A DNA stretch of 64,000 bases from Halichoerus grypus. Lineage: Eukaryota > Chordata > Mammalia > Carnivora > Phocidae. The notes under the pieces are model-generated. The model saw only the letters and a list, made by a program, of their open reading frames with translations. It did not search any database and was not told the DNA's origin. Position numbers and translations under genes: made by a program. The stretch covers positions 12,868,775 through 12,932,774 of the forward strand of contig NC_135717.1 in assembly GCF_964656455.1 (NCBI RefSeq), written 5' to 3'. Position 1 is the stretch's first letter, and every line of letters starts with the position of its first letter. This document shows positions 44,885 to 56,889 of this stretch, one piece after another.

Positions 44885-45300
44885 GACATTTCAACAGTGT
44901 TCATCGAACATATGCTGAGCTCCTACTGTATTTCAGGCCTGAGCTCAGGAAGTAAACAGGACAGGCAGTATACCTCCTCAGAACTTCCAGTACAATAAAG
45001 AAGCAAATTAGCACATGTGTGAGAGGTGCTGTTCAGAAAAACAACAGCCAAGGCCAAGAGGCCTTGATGGAGAATAGTGGAGATGGAGGGCGGGGTGGGA
45101 CCTACTTTAGGGAGGGCAGGCCTGGAAATTCCTCCTGAGGCCGTGACATTCTAAACTGAGACAGAAAGAGACTCAGGTGAGAAGGGGAAGTCCAGAGAGG
45201 AGCACCTTCTCGGTGAAGGACACAGCGCATGCAGAGGCCCAGATGTTGGAGAGGAATTTGTTTCATCTGTTCAAGAGTGGACTGCAAAGATAGTCGTTGT
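44885..45300 (-). mobile_element. L2 LINE fragment, antisense
   Basis: ACATATGCTGAGCTCCTACTGTATTTCAGGCC, CTCAGAACTTCCAGTACAATAAAG, a decayed middle, then ACAGCGCATGCAGAGGCCCAGATG and a purine-rich end: antisense L2 order, as 'gcacctactatgtgccaggc ... caaaggcacagaggc'. Confidence 0.7.
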
Positions 45301-46744
45301 GATTAGCCAGTTACTTCGTATGCATTCCCGCCACACTTGTGTTTGCCTATTTGTAGCCTGTTCTTCTTGGTTAGTGGCCCCAAATCCACCTCCCTGAGCA
45401 ATGGCCAATGTTCAGAGAGTTTCCGACTGGTTGCTCTGGAAGTAGAGCTCATCCGAGGCAGAGGCAGCTTCACCTAGCCTACAGGGCGTGGAGCTTAAGT
45501 TAACGGAGTCCTTACGTAGCCAGCCGAGTGGTGCCCGATTGTGTCCTGCTCGGTACGAGAAATCTGTCACATTCCTTATAGTCATTACATCTCTTCTCTG
45601 ACGGACTCAAAACACAAATGGAAATGAATCCAATGGGGAACAACTTTTCTTTTTTTTAGATCATCAGAAATGGTTTTTTCCTGAAATACTGTAGTTACGT
45701 CTCTTACCCAGGAGTGGTAGTTTCACCACCACATACTCAGGAGATTGCTTCAAATGCCAGCCTCGAGGGGTACACGCCCAGCCTCCTGCAGGAGGGTGGC
45801 TGAGCACCTCGGGGTTCAGTGTGCACCCAGGTGAATGGACAGACCCCACTGTAGTCTCCACGTGGATGACGCCTCGCTTGATGCAGCCTTTCTCCCCCTC
45901 CTGTGTCAGTTGAGATCTCTCTTAAGCTCCCATTTCCCTGCCATTCATAAAAGATCTGTAAATTATTTAAGAGAAAGAAACACAGCCTTTATCCCTTTGG
46001 ATTTTTCTCCTCGATCACATGAATCTTTTCTCAGAGCATGCACACATGGCCCAGACTCACTGTCAGGGGAGATGTAATGCCAGCATCTGGTGTTAATATC
46101 TATTGTTGACATTTTGGGAATGAGAACATGAGCTATTAGGGAAGATGTTTGCTTGTACCTAATTAATGTCCCGTTGTATCCCCTCTTGTTGTCAGCTCGG
46201 CCTCACCATCCTGCCTTGGCATTTTCTTTTACTGGCTAACGTTAAAAGTTAATTATTTCTCTGTTGAATGTGAAATGCCACCGTTTTTTTTAATGCTGTT
46301 CCTCAGTGTGAGTTATTAGTTATCAAAAATCAAAATGATCTGTGCAATTATCAACTCTTTACCTACAGTCAGTGTTCTTGCTAATCATTCTTCTGAAGTG
46401 TGAAAGCATTTGCTGATGTCTGGCAACATGGATCTCTCCAGCAGATGTTGGTTTCTGACTCTCCACATTCCCACCCCTGTTGAGCCTTCCTGGTGTAGAA
46501 CAGGCATGACGTCCTGGTACGGCATCCGATGGAAGCAATTGCCAAGGCAGCCACGTCTTCCAAACTCACTTTGCTTGAATCTCAAATCACTGTTAAAACT
46601 CATTTAGCAACTCCAGTAAATACAGATAGAAGTGAGGAAACCCCACGTAGAATGATGCCCTAAAAGCTTTTATAAAACACATGTCTTGGTGGGAAATTGC
46701 ACCTTTCTTTACTTGAGATAGGTCTATGAAAATAATAGCAGAAA
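45301..46744. other. Unique sequence, one part enhancer-like
   Basis: No gene or repeat recognised. The block 46080-46380 is repeat-free, with CCTAATTAATGTCCC, AAGTTAATTATTTC and GTTATTAGTTATC words, similar in style to the other candidate noncoding elements. Open frames at 46381-46607 overlap on both strands. Confidence 0.4.
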
Positions 46745-46950
46745 TCATCACTAATAGTTATTGAGTGCTTTTACCTTGTGCCAGGCTTTGTTACCAGCTT
46801 TTCACATGGATTATCTAAGTTAATCCTCTCAACAACCCTGTGACATGAAATATTATTATTCCCAACTTTAAGCTGAGCAGTTTGAGGCACTAAAAACCTA
46901 AGTCACTTAGGCATAGTGTCCTGGCTGGTTGGTGGCAGGCCGGGAGTCAG
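46745..46950 (-). mobile_element. MIR SINE, antisense
   Basis: TTATTGAGTGCTTTTACCTTGTGCCAGGC, GGATTATCTAAGTTAATCCTCTCAACAACCCTGTGAC, GAGCAGTTTGAGGCACTAAAAACC, GGCCGGGAGTCAG. Confidence 0.88.
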
Positions 46951-46959
46951 CGTTCTGAC

Positions 46960-47265
46960 TGCCTGCAGCAGAAGCTGTCCAGGATGGCCGCCATGAGTCA
47001 CACGTGGCCCCTGAGCACTCCCGTGGGGCAAGTCCAAACTGAGATGTGCTGAATTCCCGAGACTTGGTGTAAGAACGTAGTGTTAGATAGCTCATCAATA
47101 ACGCATTCACCTGTCGAAATGATAATATTTTGAATATATTGGATTAAATGTGTTACCCAAACCAGTTCTGTTTCCTTTCAGCTCTTCAATGTGGCTACTA
47201 GAAATTTTTAAATTTCCTGCCCTGCTCGCATTGTATTTCAGTCGGAAAGGGCCAGCTGTACAGAC
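46960..47265. mobile_element. hAT-type MER element (CACATGTGGCTA family), copy 3, longest
   Basis: Fullest of three related copies: AGAAGCTGTCCAGGATGGCCGCC, TGAGCACTCCCGTGGGGC, CAAACTGAGATGTGCTGAATTCC, GAAATGATAATATTTTGAATATATTGG, TTCAATGTGGCTACTAGAAATTTTTAAATTTCC and CTCGCATTGTATTTCAGTCGG. Ends form imperfect inverted repeats. Noncoding. Confidence 0.8.
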
Positions 47266-47860
47266 ATATACATACAGAGTTTCGAGGTTTCTGGATTTTT
47301 GTCCTTGCCTTACGAGTTTCTGATCCTACACTATTGAGGGAGGATGTACCAGTTCCTGATCCTCCCTGTCCTCTCGGGTCACGTCACTTCCAGAAATCCA
47401 GTGCAAAGTATAAATTCTTACATCTGAGTCTCTAGCAAGAGCCCATCTGTTGGCTCTTATCAAGGATGGAAAGATAAAACCCTGACACGTTATGCATTAA
47501 CCAGATCAGAAGGAGAGCTAATGACAGAAATGTGGCTGCTTCCTAAATGTCCTGAGAGGGTAATCCGGGCGGGCTTTTTGTTCTCCTGAGGGTGACCCCC
47601 TCCAGTGTCTTCCAGAGGGCGTCTCACAGCTCTCCTTCGAGACTTCTCCTCTACCCTCCTTGCGGGCCCTGCCCCACCCCTCTCCCCCTGGGCGTGTGCG
47701 GCTGCGTCGGCCCCTCCGTGAAGCAGTTCTGACACGACGCAGGTCTTTTTTCCTGCCTGTGAGAGCACAGTGTATAATGGCGTTGCCCTCCGCCGGGGAT
47801 CTCTGAGAAGCTTTACGGCTCTAGCAGGCACGCGGGAACCAATCGCAGGCACGAGCAGCT
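47266..47860. other. Unique sequence, GC-rich at 47560-47830
   Basis: GC-rich with several CpG but too short and weak for a confident CpG island. The 120-codon minus open frame at 47490-47852 is composition-driven and lacks motifs. Confidence 0.4.
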
Positions 47861-48780
47861 GATATATGACACTAATATAGGGTTCACTTTTATTCTCAAC
47901 CTAAAAAAAGATAGATTGTTCCAAGTTTAGACAGGCTGTAAAATCGTGTGCTTCTGGAGCCATGCTGCCCTACCCCCGGGACCACTCTAATTGCTTTACA
48001 TCTGTACAAAGGTTCCTTGTAATCGGGCTTTCTGCCTTCATTTGTCTTCTTTTCAGCCTCTTAGTAAAGACCTTAATTGGTCTTAGTGGGGCTTTTTTCA
48101 GTTAGTGCAACTGTACCTTTAGGGCTGAACAAGTACCAGACACTACCTGCGGGGAGCGGAGGGGAGATGGGAAAGACATCAATACTCCTTTACCTTTAAC
48201 AGCTTAATTAATGTGCTCAGAACAAGGAGCGGATTGAAGAAATTTCTGCTCCTCCGGGACCGTGCTGCAGGTCAGACATAACTGGGGTTAGGTGGAATTT
48301 TCTAGATTTCTTTCCTGCTTCAGTCTCTGTGAACACTCATTAGCCTCATAATTGTCTTACGGTAAACTGCTGTATCAGGTTTCAGTCCGTCCTCTTTGGA
48401 GGATCCAGTTGCTTTACATCAACAGACTGAAGTACTAGGGGAGGCATGTGCGGGGAAGTAGCCTCTAATTTCTGTTTCTTAGCTACTAATTATTTAATAA
48501 TACATTTTATTGCCTATTAAAATGTGGCATAACTTGCTTGTCAGCAAAACTAGATGGAACCTAATCATTTGAGGAGAAGGATAATTGGCACTTGTGCAGA
48601 TGGCTTTTACTGCAAGTCGGGTTTGTTAGTGCAGATCGAGTTCCTTGCCAGGTTTCGTGGTTCTGTTTGTGGGCTGGTCAGTGCTGTGAGGGGTTACTGT
48701 GTTACAGCCCAGGCGGTTAAATGTGGTATTATTGCAAATGCAGTATGTACTCAGTTATAGATCATAAAGGCTTCTGCTGT
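47861..48780. promoter_or_regulatory. Candidate conserved noncoding element E (about 0.9 kb)
   Basis: The longest repeat-free enhancer-like block. The 12-base word TTGCTTTACATC occurs at 47991-48002 and 48409-48420. Homeodomain-like words include CTCTAATTGC, CCTTAATTGG, GCTTAATTAATGTG, CTCATTAGCC, CATAATTGTC and GCTACTAATTATTTAATAATAC. No credible open frame (the 68-codon frame at 48554-48760 has no motif). Function inferred. Confidence 0.4.
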
Positions 48781-50138
48781 GTAGGTGCTTTTTTCCTCCT
48801 CCCCCTCCTTCACCCCTGGTTTTAAAGGACCCTAGTGAGTTTTGTACCACACTGAAAATTACCTTATGTGCTGGAAAATGCATCAGTGGAGACTTTGTTT
48901 AAACAAAGGGCGTTTTTATGATGGATAGAAGAGGCCAAAACTTCTGGATTTCCATCTAGTAAAAATTTGTGTAGGAAAATTGGACCAGTCCCAGTTCCTT
49001 GGTAGAATTTCACGAAGGTTTTCCTGTTGCTTCAAAATGACCCCTTAAGGAATGCCACATAAATTCCAGGAGATTGCCCACAGTGTTTCCCAGAGCACAT
49101 TAAAACACTGAGGGGGACACATTGTGTGTGGGATGGTTTTGGTAGCAGCATTAGTTCACTGGATCGAAGAGGGGCAAGCCCAAGTGTTTTGGCTCTGAGT
49201 GGGAGACATTGGCCAAGGTTTGGAGGAGGAGGTGCATTTGGCAAGCACTTTGGGAACATTTTGGTGGCATTGGAGTGGGTGGCAACAGTCCATGTAGGAA
49301 ATGGGAACAGTGCACGCTTGCATTCCCATCCCCAGGGTGCAGTGCTCCTTTGCCTTCGCAAGGTACGTGGGTCTGAATTCCTGCTCAGACGCGGCCTCAA
49401 TTCGTGAAAGACCACCACCCGTATTTGAAAGTCTGTCTTGTGTTCTGACCCAAACACGTCGTTTAAAACCCACAATGATGTCCATCTTTATGTGTTTCCT
49501 GGATCCCATCTTTCCATCCCTTACTACTTTGTCATTATTCTTTTGCCTTCTAGTAGAATTCCTGAGGTCTAATTGTCCCAGAACAGTATGTCTCCTGTCT
49601 GGTATCTCCCTTAGCAAATGCTTTTCTCTTCCCTTTGAAGACCTACACACTCTCCACCCTTCTCTGTGAGGTTCCAAAACCTCAGTGAAGACGTGTCTAT
49701 GTTACCAGTAAATACAGGGCTTTTTTTTTTTTTTTAAGGTGTGGAAGGGAGTATCTTAGCTTGCTACTTCAAAAAATCAGTATGAAGTAAGCCTGACGTA
49801 GATAGCTCTGCTTCTTAGGGGTTGAGCTTGGGAATTACTGTAATTTAACACCTATAATAAATGTGTTAAAAGAGGGAAGAAAGCCAGTTCTGAGGTTTTG
49901 TGTGTTATGTGAAGGTTGTGTGTTATACATTGTCATTAAATTTTCTGGAGTAAAGGCTACTGGCGAGTTGAAGACAATTTAAAAGGTGTGTGTAGGAACT
50001 GGAATATGCAGCCGTAAACTGGTTTGGGAGTTGATTTGGGAGGTGCATATCCCTTAGAACAATGTAGCGTGGAGGTTGGCAGTGACCTAGAATGTCTGTA
50101 GCCTTGGTGGTCATAGTCTACAGCCCACTCTGCGTGTT
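48781..50138. other. Unique noncoding sequence
   Basis: No gene or clear repeat recognised. Minus open frames of 147 and 173 codons at 49032-49677 overlap in different frames and also overlap plus-strand frames; no domain is seen. T run at 49722-49736. Confidence 0.4.
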
Positions 50139-50143
50139 GTGCA

Positions 50144-50179
<36 letters not shown>
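50139..50179. repeat. (GT)n microsatellite
   Basis: GTGCATGCGT followed by an uninterrupted run of about 17 GT units ending near 50178. Confidence 0.92.
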
Positions 50180-51894
50180 GAGGACTAGGCTTTAGGCAAG
50201 GTTACTTTTGTTGATTTTCTTCTCTCCTGTAGTTGACTTTTCTGTAGATTATTCCTAAATAAACTTGGCCAGCAAGATTTTCTCATCATCTCTCATCCTC
50301 GTAACTGTGCTCTTGTTGATCTAGATGGGAAGACCAATATGAGGGGGAAGGATTTTAACAACATGCTGTCTTCCATTAAATGAAGCACCATTAAAACCAA
50401 TCCATCTCTGGGTCTCCAGGTTCACACCAAATATTTTCAGGACAGGAGTCCGATGGAGGCCCACCTTACTTCTCTCTGCAATTCTGGTTCTTTTGGAATT
50501 TTGCATATGTAAGAGTGGGTACCCATCCCACACATCCAGGCTCCATCCATACCAGATGCTCTCACCACTCCAGCAAACAGCTGCCCCTTGGCCACTCTCA
50601 GGCCTGCAGGTGTGTGTGTGTATCAAGAGCAGGGCCTGCCTTCAGGTGGACAGTCCCCATGCAGGCCCTGGAAGGGGCTTGAGACCATCAGGTCAGGGGA
50701 ATCCTGTGCCTCTGGTAGGAAGAACATAATCCAAAAGAGGAGATTTGTGAGCCAGGTGGGCCCATCCTCATGACCTACTGGACTCTTACCCCACAGAGAG
50801 GACCACAGCTTGATGAGAGCCTGAGAAGGACCCCCTTATTCATGGATCCCAGGGCAAGGGCTCAGTTACCTGGATATGAGCAGGGTTGCCTCTGCCTTTC
50901 AGTTCTAATCTCAACAACCTCACTCCTTGTACCCTGCCAAAAAAAAAAAAAAAAAAGAAGATGTAGAAGAAATGAAATGGATCCAAGTCTTGTCCAAAAA
51001 AGCTGAATGGATGATTTATCGTGAAGTCATTAAGTGTCTGTGGACACAAGATGTGAATGCTTAGCTTTCAGATTCAGCACTGGGAAGGCAGCTGGGTTCT
51101 TGTGCATGAAGATGTTGTATGGCATGTTTGTATATGAAATACATTTTTCCAATTAACATTTAAAGTATAACACACTGCTGTCCAGACTCAGGGAGTGCCC
51201 TGCCATCCATTGCAAGGACCATGTAAGGGAAAATTGCAGCTGAGGGACCAAATTAGGAATGTTTTCAATTTCAGGAGTCCACAGAAGAAACAAAGCATTA
51301 TATTGACATAGTTCAAACAAAGTAAGGCATTTTGAAGCTTGTTAGCATTTTTAAACACATCTTTATTCAACCTCTTTAAAAAAAATAATGGGATGATTTT
51401 CTTGTCACTCATAGCATTTCTAATATGTAAAGGGTTGTTAGAACTCATTCTCCCTCCAAGTTTACATACGGTATGTGGGCTTTTAAAACGAAGTTCACTG
51501 CTCCCAAATCCCGCTAAGATCTCAAAGCAATATATGTGTTCTCTGTTGTGCTAAAGTAACCTAGATTTTTAACAATGGGAATTCAGACTTTGGTGTGGAA
51601 GTGATAGTCCTTAAAGAAGGTCTTTGTAGTGATTTTATATTATTAGTTGTTTTTGTGGGGGAGGATTCATGCTTTTAATGACCTGAATTTTGATCTTTAC
51701 AAAAAAAAATCATCTTCATCTGACAGATAGCAGTTAATATTGTTTATTGTGAAAATGAGACACTTGAACCTCCAAAAGGAAACTCTTTGGGGGAAATGTG
51801 TGAATACTGGCTTTGAAAGGGGGAGAAAAGGAAAATTAAGCAAGTATTTTAAATAGGTCCTTGTCAATCTGCTTTTCCCATTATCTCAAGGGAT
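50180..51894. other. Unique noncoding sequence
   Basis: No gene or repeat body recognised. A run at 50940-50956. Open frames at 50321-50773 are on both strands and show no motif. Confidence 0.4.
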
Positions 51895-52000
51895 GGGAGT
51901 ATTAAGAGAACACGTTCTCAGGCTCACTTTTCTCATCTAGAAAATGACAGTAATACCTGTATCAGATTGTTCAGATATAATGAATGAATGTATGTAAAAC
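51895..52000 (+). mobile_element. MIR SINE fragment
   Basis: TCAGGCTCACTTTTCTCATCTAGAAAATGACAGTAATACCTGTATCAG, then ATGAATGAATGTATGTAAAACAGGCCC: the second half of MIR in sense. Confidence 0.65.
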
Positions 52001-53009
52001 AGGCCCACAGCGGCCTCATGTTAGTTGCCTTCCCCACTCAACTTACTCAAGGAAAATTCGGTGTTGGGACTAATTTTGCCTAATTTCGAATCTTAGAAAT
52101 GGCCTTTCTACTTTCTTCTTCTTCCATCATTGATTTTGCTGCCCTGGCTCCCTCACCAGTGAGATAAAAGAAGGAACTGAGCCAGGACAAGTGACTTGCC
52201 ACATGGAATGTTTCTTCTCCCTGAACGCTGACTCTGAGCTGTGCTTGTGAAGCGCTTATTGTTACTGTTCTACGTAGAGGTCTCTGAGCTGCTCTTTTCT
52301 GGAGTGTCAGCCTGGTTTTCAGGATAGGCATTGAATTTGCTCTCTGTAATGATCCCTTGACCACAAGTCATCCTCTCTCTATAAAACTGGCCTTGGCCTT
52401 ACCTGCATTTCCAGTCTCATCTCCACTTGGGGAAAAAGTAGGTATGCAGCCGATTTGTGTAATAGGGTCATCAACTACACCGAGACCCTCATACAAATAC
52501 AGATAATACCAAACCAGATAATGATGACAGAGCGAAGTATTTAGGTTGTGTTTTTTGACCCAGTGTTCATTTTTCATTAAGCCTCAGCCTCCTTTCCTGT
52601 GAGCCTTTGTGCCGTTCTTTGGGCCCGTGCTCATGTTCATGGCTATTTTCCAGAGCATGTCTAGGCTGCTTGACTTTTAAAGCTCCTGTCTAAATAATGA
52701 CAAGGTTCCTAAGGTGCCGTCACCTCCCACCAGAAGAATCTGGCACTCTTTGAATTCTCTAGAAACACCCCAAAGTGCTAAATCATAGAGTTCAAGAAGG
52801 TCAGTCATCCACCAAAGAAGCAAGAAGAGTACCAACGGAAAGGGTGAAAGATGTTCAAGTGAGTCAGTTCAGCATAACACACATGCTCCCTGGTTGAACT
52901 AATTGCCTGTATGTTAGGTGATTGGGTTCTGCCTGAGGTCTTCCAATTCTAGAAGCTATTAAATAGGATAAAACTTGCTGAAATTAGAGAACTTCAAGAA
53001 AACCAGTTT
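52001..53009. other. Unique noncoding sequence
   Basis: No gene or repeat recognised. Confidence 0.4.
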
Positions 53010-53165
53010 AATAAATATGTCATATATGTCATAATAATATATATTATAATATGGATTATATATTATGTATGTTTATATATATACATACATATGCTTTGCT
53101 TATATATGCATACACATACATCCATATAGTCATACATGCACTCATGCACATACACACACATACTT
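53010..53165. repeat. AT/CATA low-complexity tract
   Basis: TATATGTCATAATAATATATATTATAATATGG grades into (CATA)n and (CACA)n text ending ACATACACACACATAC. Contains several self-complementary TATATTATAATATA-type words. Confidence 0.85.
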
Positions 53166-53884
53166 AAAGAACACTAATTTGGGGTAGATTTCACCTTTTG
53201 ACAATTCAAAGGGAAAAGTTAGAATCTATGAAGGGATTATTATGGAAACCCAACTGAGCCTTTCCTGGAAATGCCGGAACCACAAAAATTTCTTAGCATT
53301 TGAAACGATGACAAATGCTGATTTATGCAGACCTCAGGATTCCATTCCTAGGGCACCCTCATTGATTACTTCCATCAGCAGGAGCAGTTCCCTTTAATGC
53401 CACACTGGGTGTTTACACTGGTAGCAATTGAGAATGGCAAAATAGTTCCAATAAAACAAGAACCAGACCAGCTTGGGGAATAGAAGTAGTCAGTCCCCAA
53501 ATATCCCTCTGTTCTCCATCATCTTCCTCCTGTTCTTTTCAGTCCTCCACTGCTTCTCCCTCTGCCCCCTGCCCTTCCCAGACCTCCTCCTCAGCAGGGC
53601 CGGCTGAGCAGAGATTGAACCACACAGTTCATGAGATTCTACATCAGATAAGACATCCAAATCCTGAAATACCATGGTAGAATTTAGTTTTAAAATGTTT
53701 CTTCACAAGAAAAGTAAAACATTCCTCACAGTCTTAAAAAATAAGTATGTTCTCTGATACTCCAAGCCAGAAAAATTCATTATAAGAAGTTGGAATATTT
53801 ATCTTTATATGTGACAGGATAGTGGTTCTTTTTCTCTTTGTTGTTCTTTTTTCAGTCCGAAATAAGGTTTGTTTAGTTGTTTTG
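53166..53884. other. Unique noncoding sequence
   Basis: No gene or repeat recognised. Confidence 0.4.
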
Positions 53885-54066
53885 TTTTTTTTTTTAAGAT
53901 TTTATTTATTTATTTTTGAGAGAGAGAGAGCACGAGCAGGGGGAGGGAGAGGGAAAAGCAGGCTCCCCGCTAGGCAGGGAGCCCAATGCGGGACTCGATC
54001 CCAGGACCCTGAGATCATGATCTGAGCCAAGGCAGATGCTTAACCAACTGAGCCTTCCAGGTGCCC
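53885..54066 (-). mobile_element. CAN-SINE, antisense
   Basis: Minus strand reads GGGCACCTGGAAGGCTCAGTTGGTTAAGC, CATGATCTCAGGGTCCTGGGATCGAGTCCCGC, a CT-rich middle, then AAATAAATAAAATC and an A tail (T run at 53885-53895). Flanks are T/G-rich, so target duplications cannot be set securely. Confidence 0.95.
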
Positions 54067-54479
54067 TGTTTGTTTTTAAGGAAGGAAAATACCCCAAAAC
54101 AGGCAAATCCTAAACTCTAGAAATGCACAGTATCCCTTAACTGGGATTGCAAATGTTCTATGTAGTTCTTCGTTTGAGTCATTTAGCATTTAGTCAACAG
54201 ATATGTAAAGAACATTTTTCAGGAACTGCACAAGGTACTAAAGCTTGGACAACCATAAGCCGCAGTGGCAAACATGAAGGTGTCCACCGTTAGATGGGAA
54301 AGAGGCAGGTATTGTCTCTAAGTGACCAAGGTGCCACAGGAAAGATAAATTACCTCAGTAACTCTGAGGTGACATTAGCCGCCCCATTTAGAACTAAAGA
54401 AACAGAGACTTGGGGATACAAATCCTCCCATTCTTTCCTCTGCGTGTATGTGATATGTAATTTTATTTTGTTAGTACAC
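54067..54479. other. Unique sequence
   Basis: A possible L2 antisense scrap near 54190-54240 (AGTCAACAGATATGTAAAGAAC, GAACTGCACAAGGTAC); otherwise unassigned. Confidence 0.35.
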
Positions 54480-54745
54480 AGATGGTAACCTAATGGGGAC
54501 ATAATGTTTCCCTTTTGATATTTTCTTGAGCAATATTTTTTTAGCCTATTAATTATTATTCTGCATCTGTTTTGAACCATTCCATGGATCCACTGTAATG
54601 TAGACAACTGTTCCCTAATTGCAGGACAGCTAGGCTTGGTCCAGTTTTTCATCTTTATGTTTATTAAATGAGTTTTGGATTTCCCTAGAACATATTCTTG
54701 GAAATGAACTGCTGTGTCAGAAAGAATGGAATTATTTGAATTTAA
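54480..54745 (-). mobile_element. Old L1ME-type 3' region fragment, antisense
   Basis: Order matches old L1 antisense text: AACCATTCCATGGATCCACTGTAATG, GACAGCTAGGCTTGGTCCAGTTTTTCATC, AACATATTCTTGGAAATGAACTGCTGTGTCAGAAAGAATGG ('aattcctagaagtggaattgctgggtcaaag'). Confidence 0.65.
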
Positions 54746-55039
54746 TTGGTAGTCTGATTTTTTAGCTGTTCTAAAACAAGTATTATGTTCTTAGAATTCT
54801 TTATTTATTATTTATTTAAAGAGATTTATGCAGATGCAATATCCAAGTATTATGATTTGCTACTTATTATTGTCCTGTAACTCATCAGATACTTATGTAA
54901 TTAATTACATTTTTCAAGCTTTTTCATCTCCGTGTTCCATATATATTGCTACCCCAGGTACTCTATACTCCCATTCTTTCATGCTTCTCTGAATTTTACA
55001 CTTAAAAAACAAAGAAAGAAAGAAAGAAAAAACAAAAAA
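54746..55039. other. AT-rich unique sequence with AAAG/A-rich run
   Basis: (AAAG)n-like and A-rich run at 55005-55042. Nothing else recognised. Confidence 0.4.
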
Positions 55040-55315
55040 AAAACAGCTCAAATTACACTTTCTTTGAAAACCTTCCAAGACTCCCCCAGCCTCTTTGGGC
55101 TCTTCCTTCTTTGGTCTCTGGTAGTCCTCCTGTAGCCTGTTCATCTCATTTGCCAATTAACTGTCCTACAAGTTATCTTTTTATGATTAGATCTTACTTC
55201 TGTTAGTAGATTATAAACCTCTCAGCCCCAGAGACCATTCCTTCGGCAATTTTGTAGAGTAGCTAACAGAGCGTCTTAGACATCATAGGAGTGCAGTGTA
55301 TTTTAATGATTAATC
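55040..55315 (+). mobile_element. L2 LINE 3'-end fragment, sense
   Basis: CAGCTCAAATTACACTTTC, AAAACCTTCCAAGACTCCCCCAGCC, TAGATTATAAACCTCTCAGCCC, then CTAACAGAGCGTCTTAGACATCATAGGAGTGC: sense L2 order of 'gctcaaatgtcacctcctccaggaagccttccctg ... actgtgagctcc'. Confidence 0.75.
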
Positions 55316-56889
55316 TGTTTTCTTTTTACTTCAGCAGGGTTCATGGGAGGGCATGGCCAGGTTTGTGGTAATCATATGCCTTCAGATATCATATTGACCA
55401 CTGTCTGTCTCACTTTGATATGGAAAGAAGGAAGATTGGCTCACTAACGAGAAAGCATTGTAGTCATTTACATCAGAAAAAAACAAGATTAGTTTTTACA
55501 CTGTCTACCACCTAGTAGGCATTCAGTAAATAGAAGCCTTTCTTTTTTCAGTTGTCTCAAACTGATACGGCCTCTTACTGTATGATGCCAGGCAGTGTTA
55601 ACTTCTGTTTCTTTCTGGTTCCTTCTCTGTGGAAGGTGGATTGGATTCATTCCTACTAGACTCTTTCTGGATTGAGAACATTTAGTAACTCTCTTTGGTT
55701 GTAGTCATTCAAGTATTGGAGCGGAAGCAGAACAGGTCATCTAAATACTGGGCCAAAGTGTTCAACCTAGTTCTAAGTAAATGAAGGATTTGTGGATTCG
55801 TTTGGAGAATTCTTGATGACAAAATGTTTAAAATTTTTTATTTAGCTTAATTTGCACTCATATCCCGCTAGCAACGATACTGTTGTAGGTAGTTAAAATG
55901 TTACTTCTTTTTTCTGCAGGTACCAGAGTTCAGTGTAGACATCCTGTATAAATGTAGGAAGATTCTGAGAAGGCCTACTGGGAAAAGGATCAACAGGAAT
56001 TTTAAAAATTAACTGTGACTAAAATTCTTTTAAGACACCATCTACATTTGATGAAAGAATGACTAGATCCAGTTTCTTTCCCCCAATATCTTCCTTTTCT
56101 GCCCTGAGTCTCCCACTCTTTTCTGCAGAAAAGAGAGTCAGTTCCATCACCAAGCAGGATACCACGTTCTCACCTCTGTTAGATTATAGGGTTCAGAACT
56201 ATAGTTCTTTTGATGCCTTTAAATATTTTGTGGTTTGATGAGGAGCCAATACATTTGGTCAAACATCTCTTTATTTGTAAGAGAAAAGAAATGCCACTTA
56301 ACCTCAGGGCAAATAAAAATAGTCCATACATACATTTACATGTGTTATGTATAGTGTAGATCAGAGGTTCAAAGAAAATTACATTTCAGTGCCATGAGCA
56401 CAATAGAGACTTGTATAGTGCCTACAATTGACAGGAAACTTAAATAGTATTTTTTTTATAAAGGCTAGAAGTTCATAGACTCCTTCCATTTGTGTCTGAC
56501 ATTAGCAAGCTCTTAATAATGCAGTGTGTATTTATTTATTGATCAGACCATTTAAGTAGTAAGACATGAGAAAGTGAGCACTATTATCTGGTAATTGACC
56601 ATATTGGAGAGTTAAGTGTGCTGACAAGGAACTAAGTGTGTTTAACCTTCAGATGAGATCAATTTTAAGATAATGCCTACTTTGGTAATGAACCAAAGCT
56701 GCTAAGAAACTTCGTACTCTCAATGCTTCTAAAGCAATGCTGTTTTGATGACAACTACCATAGTTTTAATGACCAGATTTGCTTCTGAGAGCCATTGGTT
56801 TCCCAGGGCAACCTGGAAAGGGTTTACTAACTTTTATACTACACTTAGAATAAAAACTCAAATGGAAGAGGATGATTGTAAGCAGCATT
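55316..56889. other. Mostly unique sequence
   Basis: A small L2/MIR-like scrap near 55500-55530 (CACCTAGTAGGCATTCAGTAAATAG). No gene. Confidence 0.4.

Noticed and set aside
47490..47852. 120-codon minus frame in a GC-rich patch as an exon or CpG island gene
   Set aside because: Arg/Ala/Gly-rich composition follows from GC content; CpG density is modest and no splice sites frame it.
49032..49677. Overlapping 147- and 173-codon minus-strand frames
   Set aside because: They overlap each other in different frames and also overlap 93- and 122-codon plus-strand frames; no motif in any.
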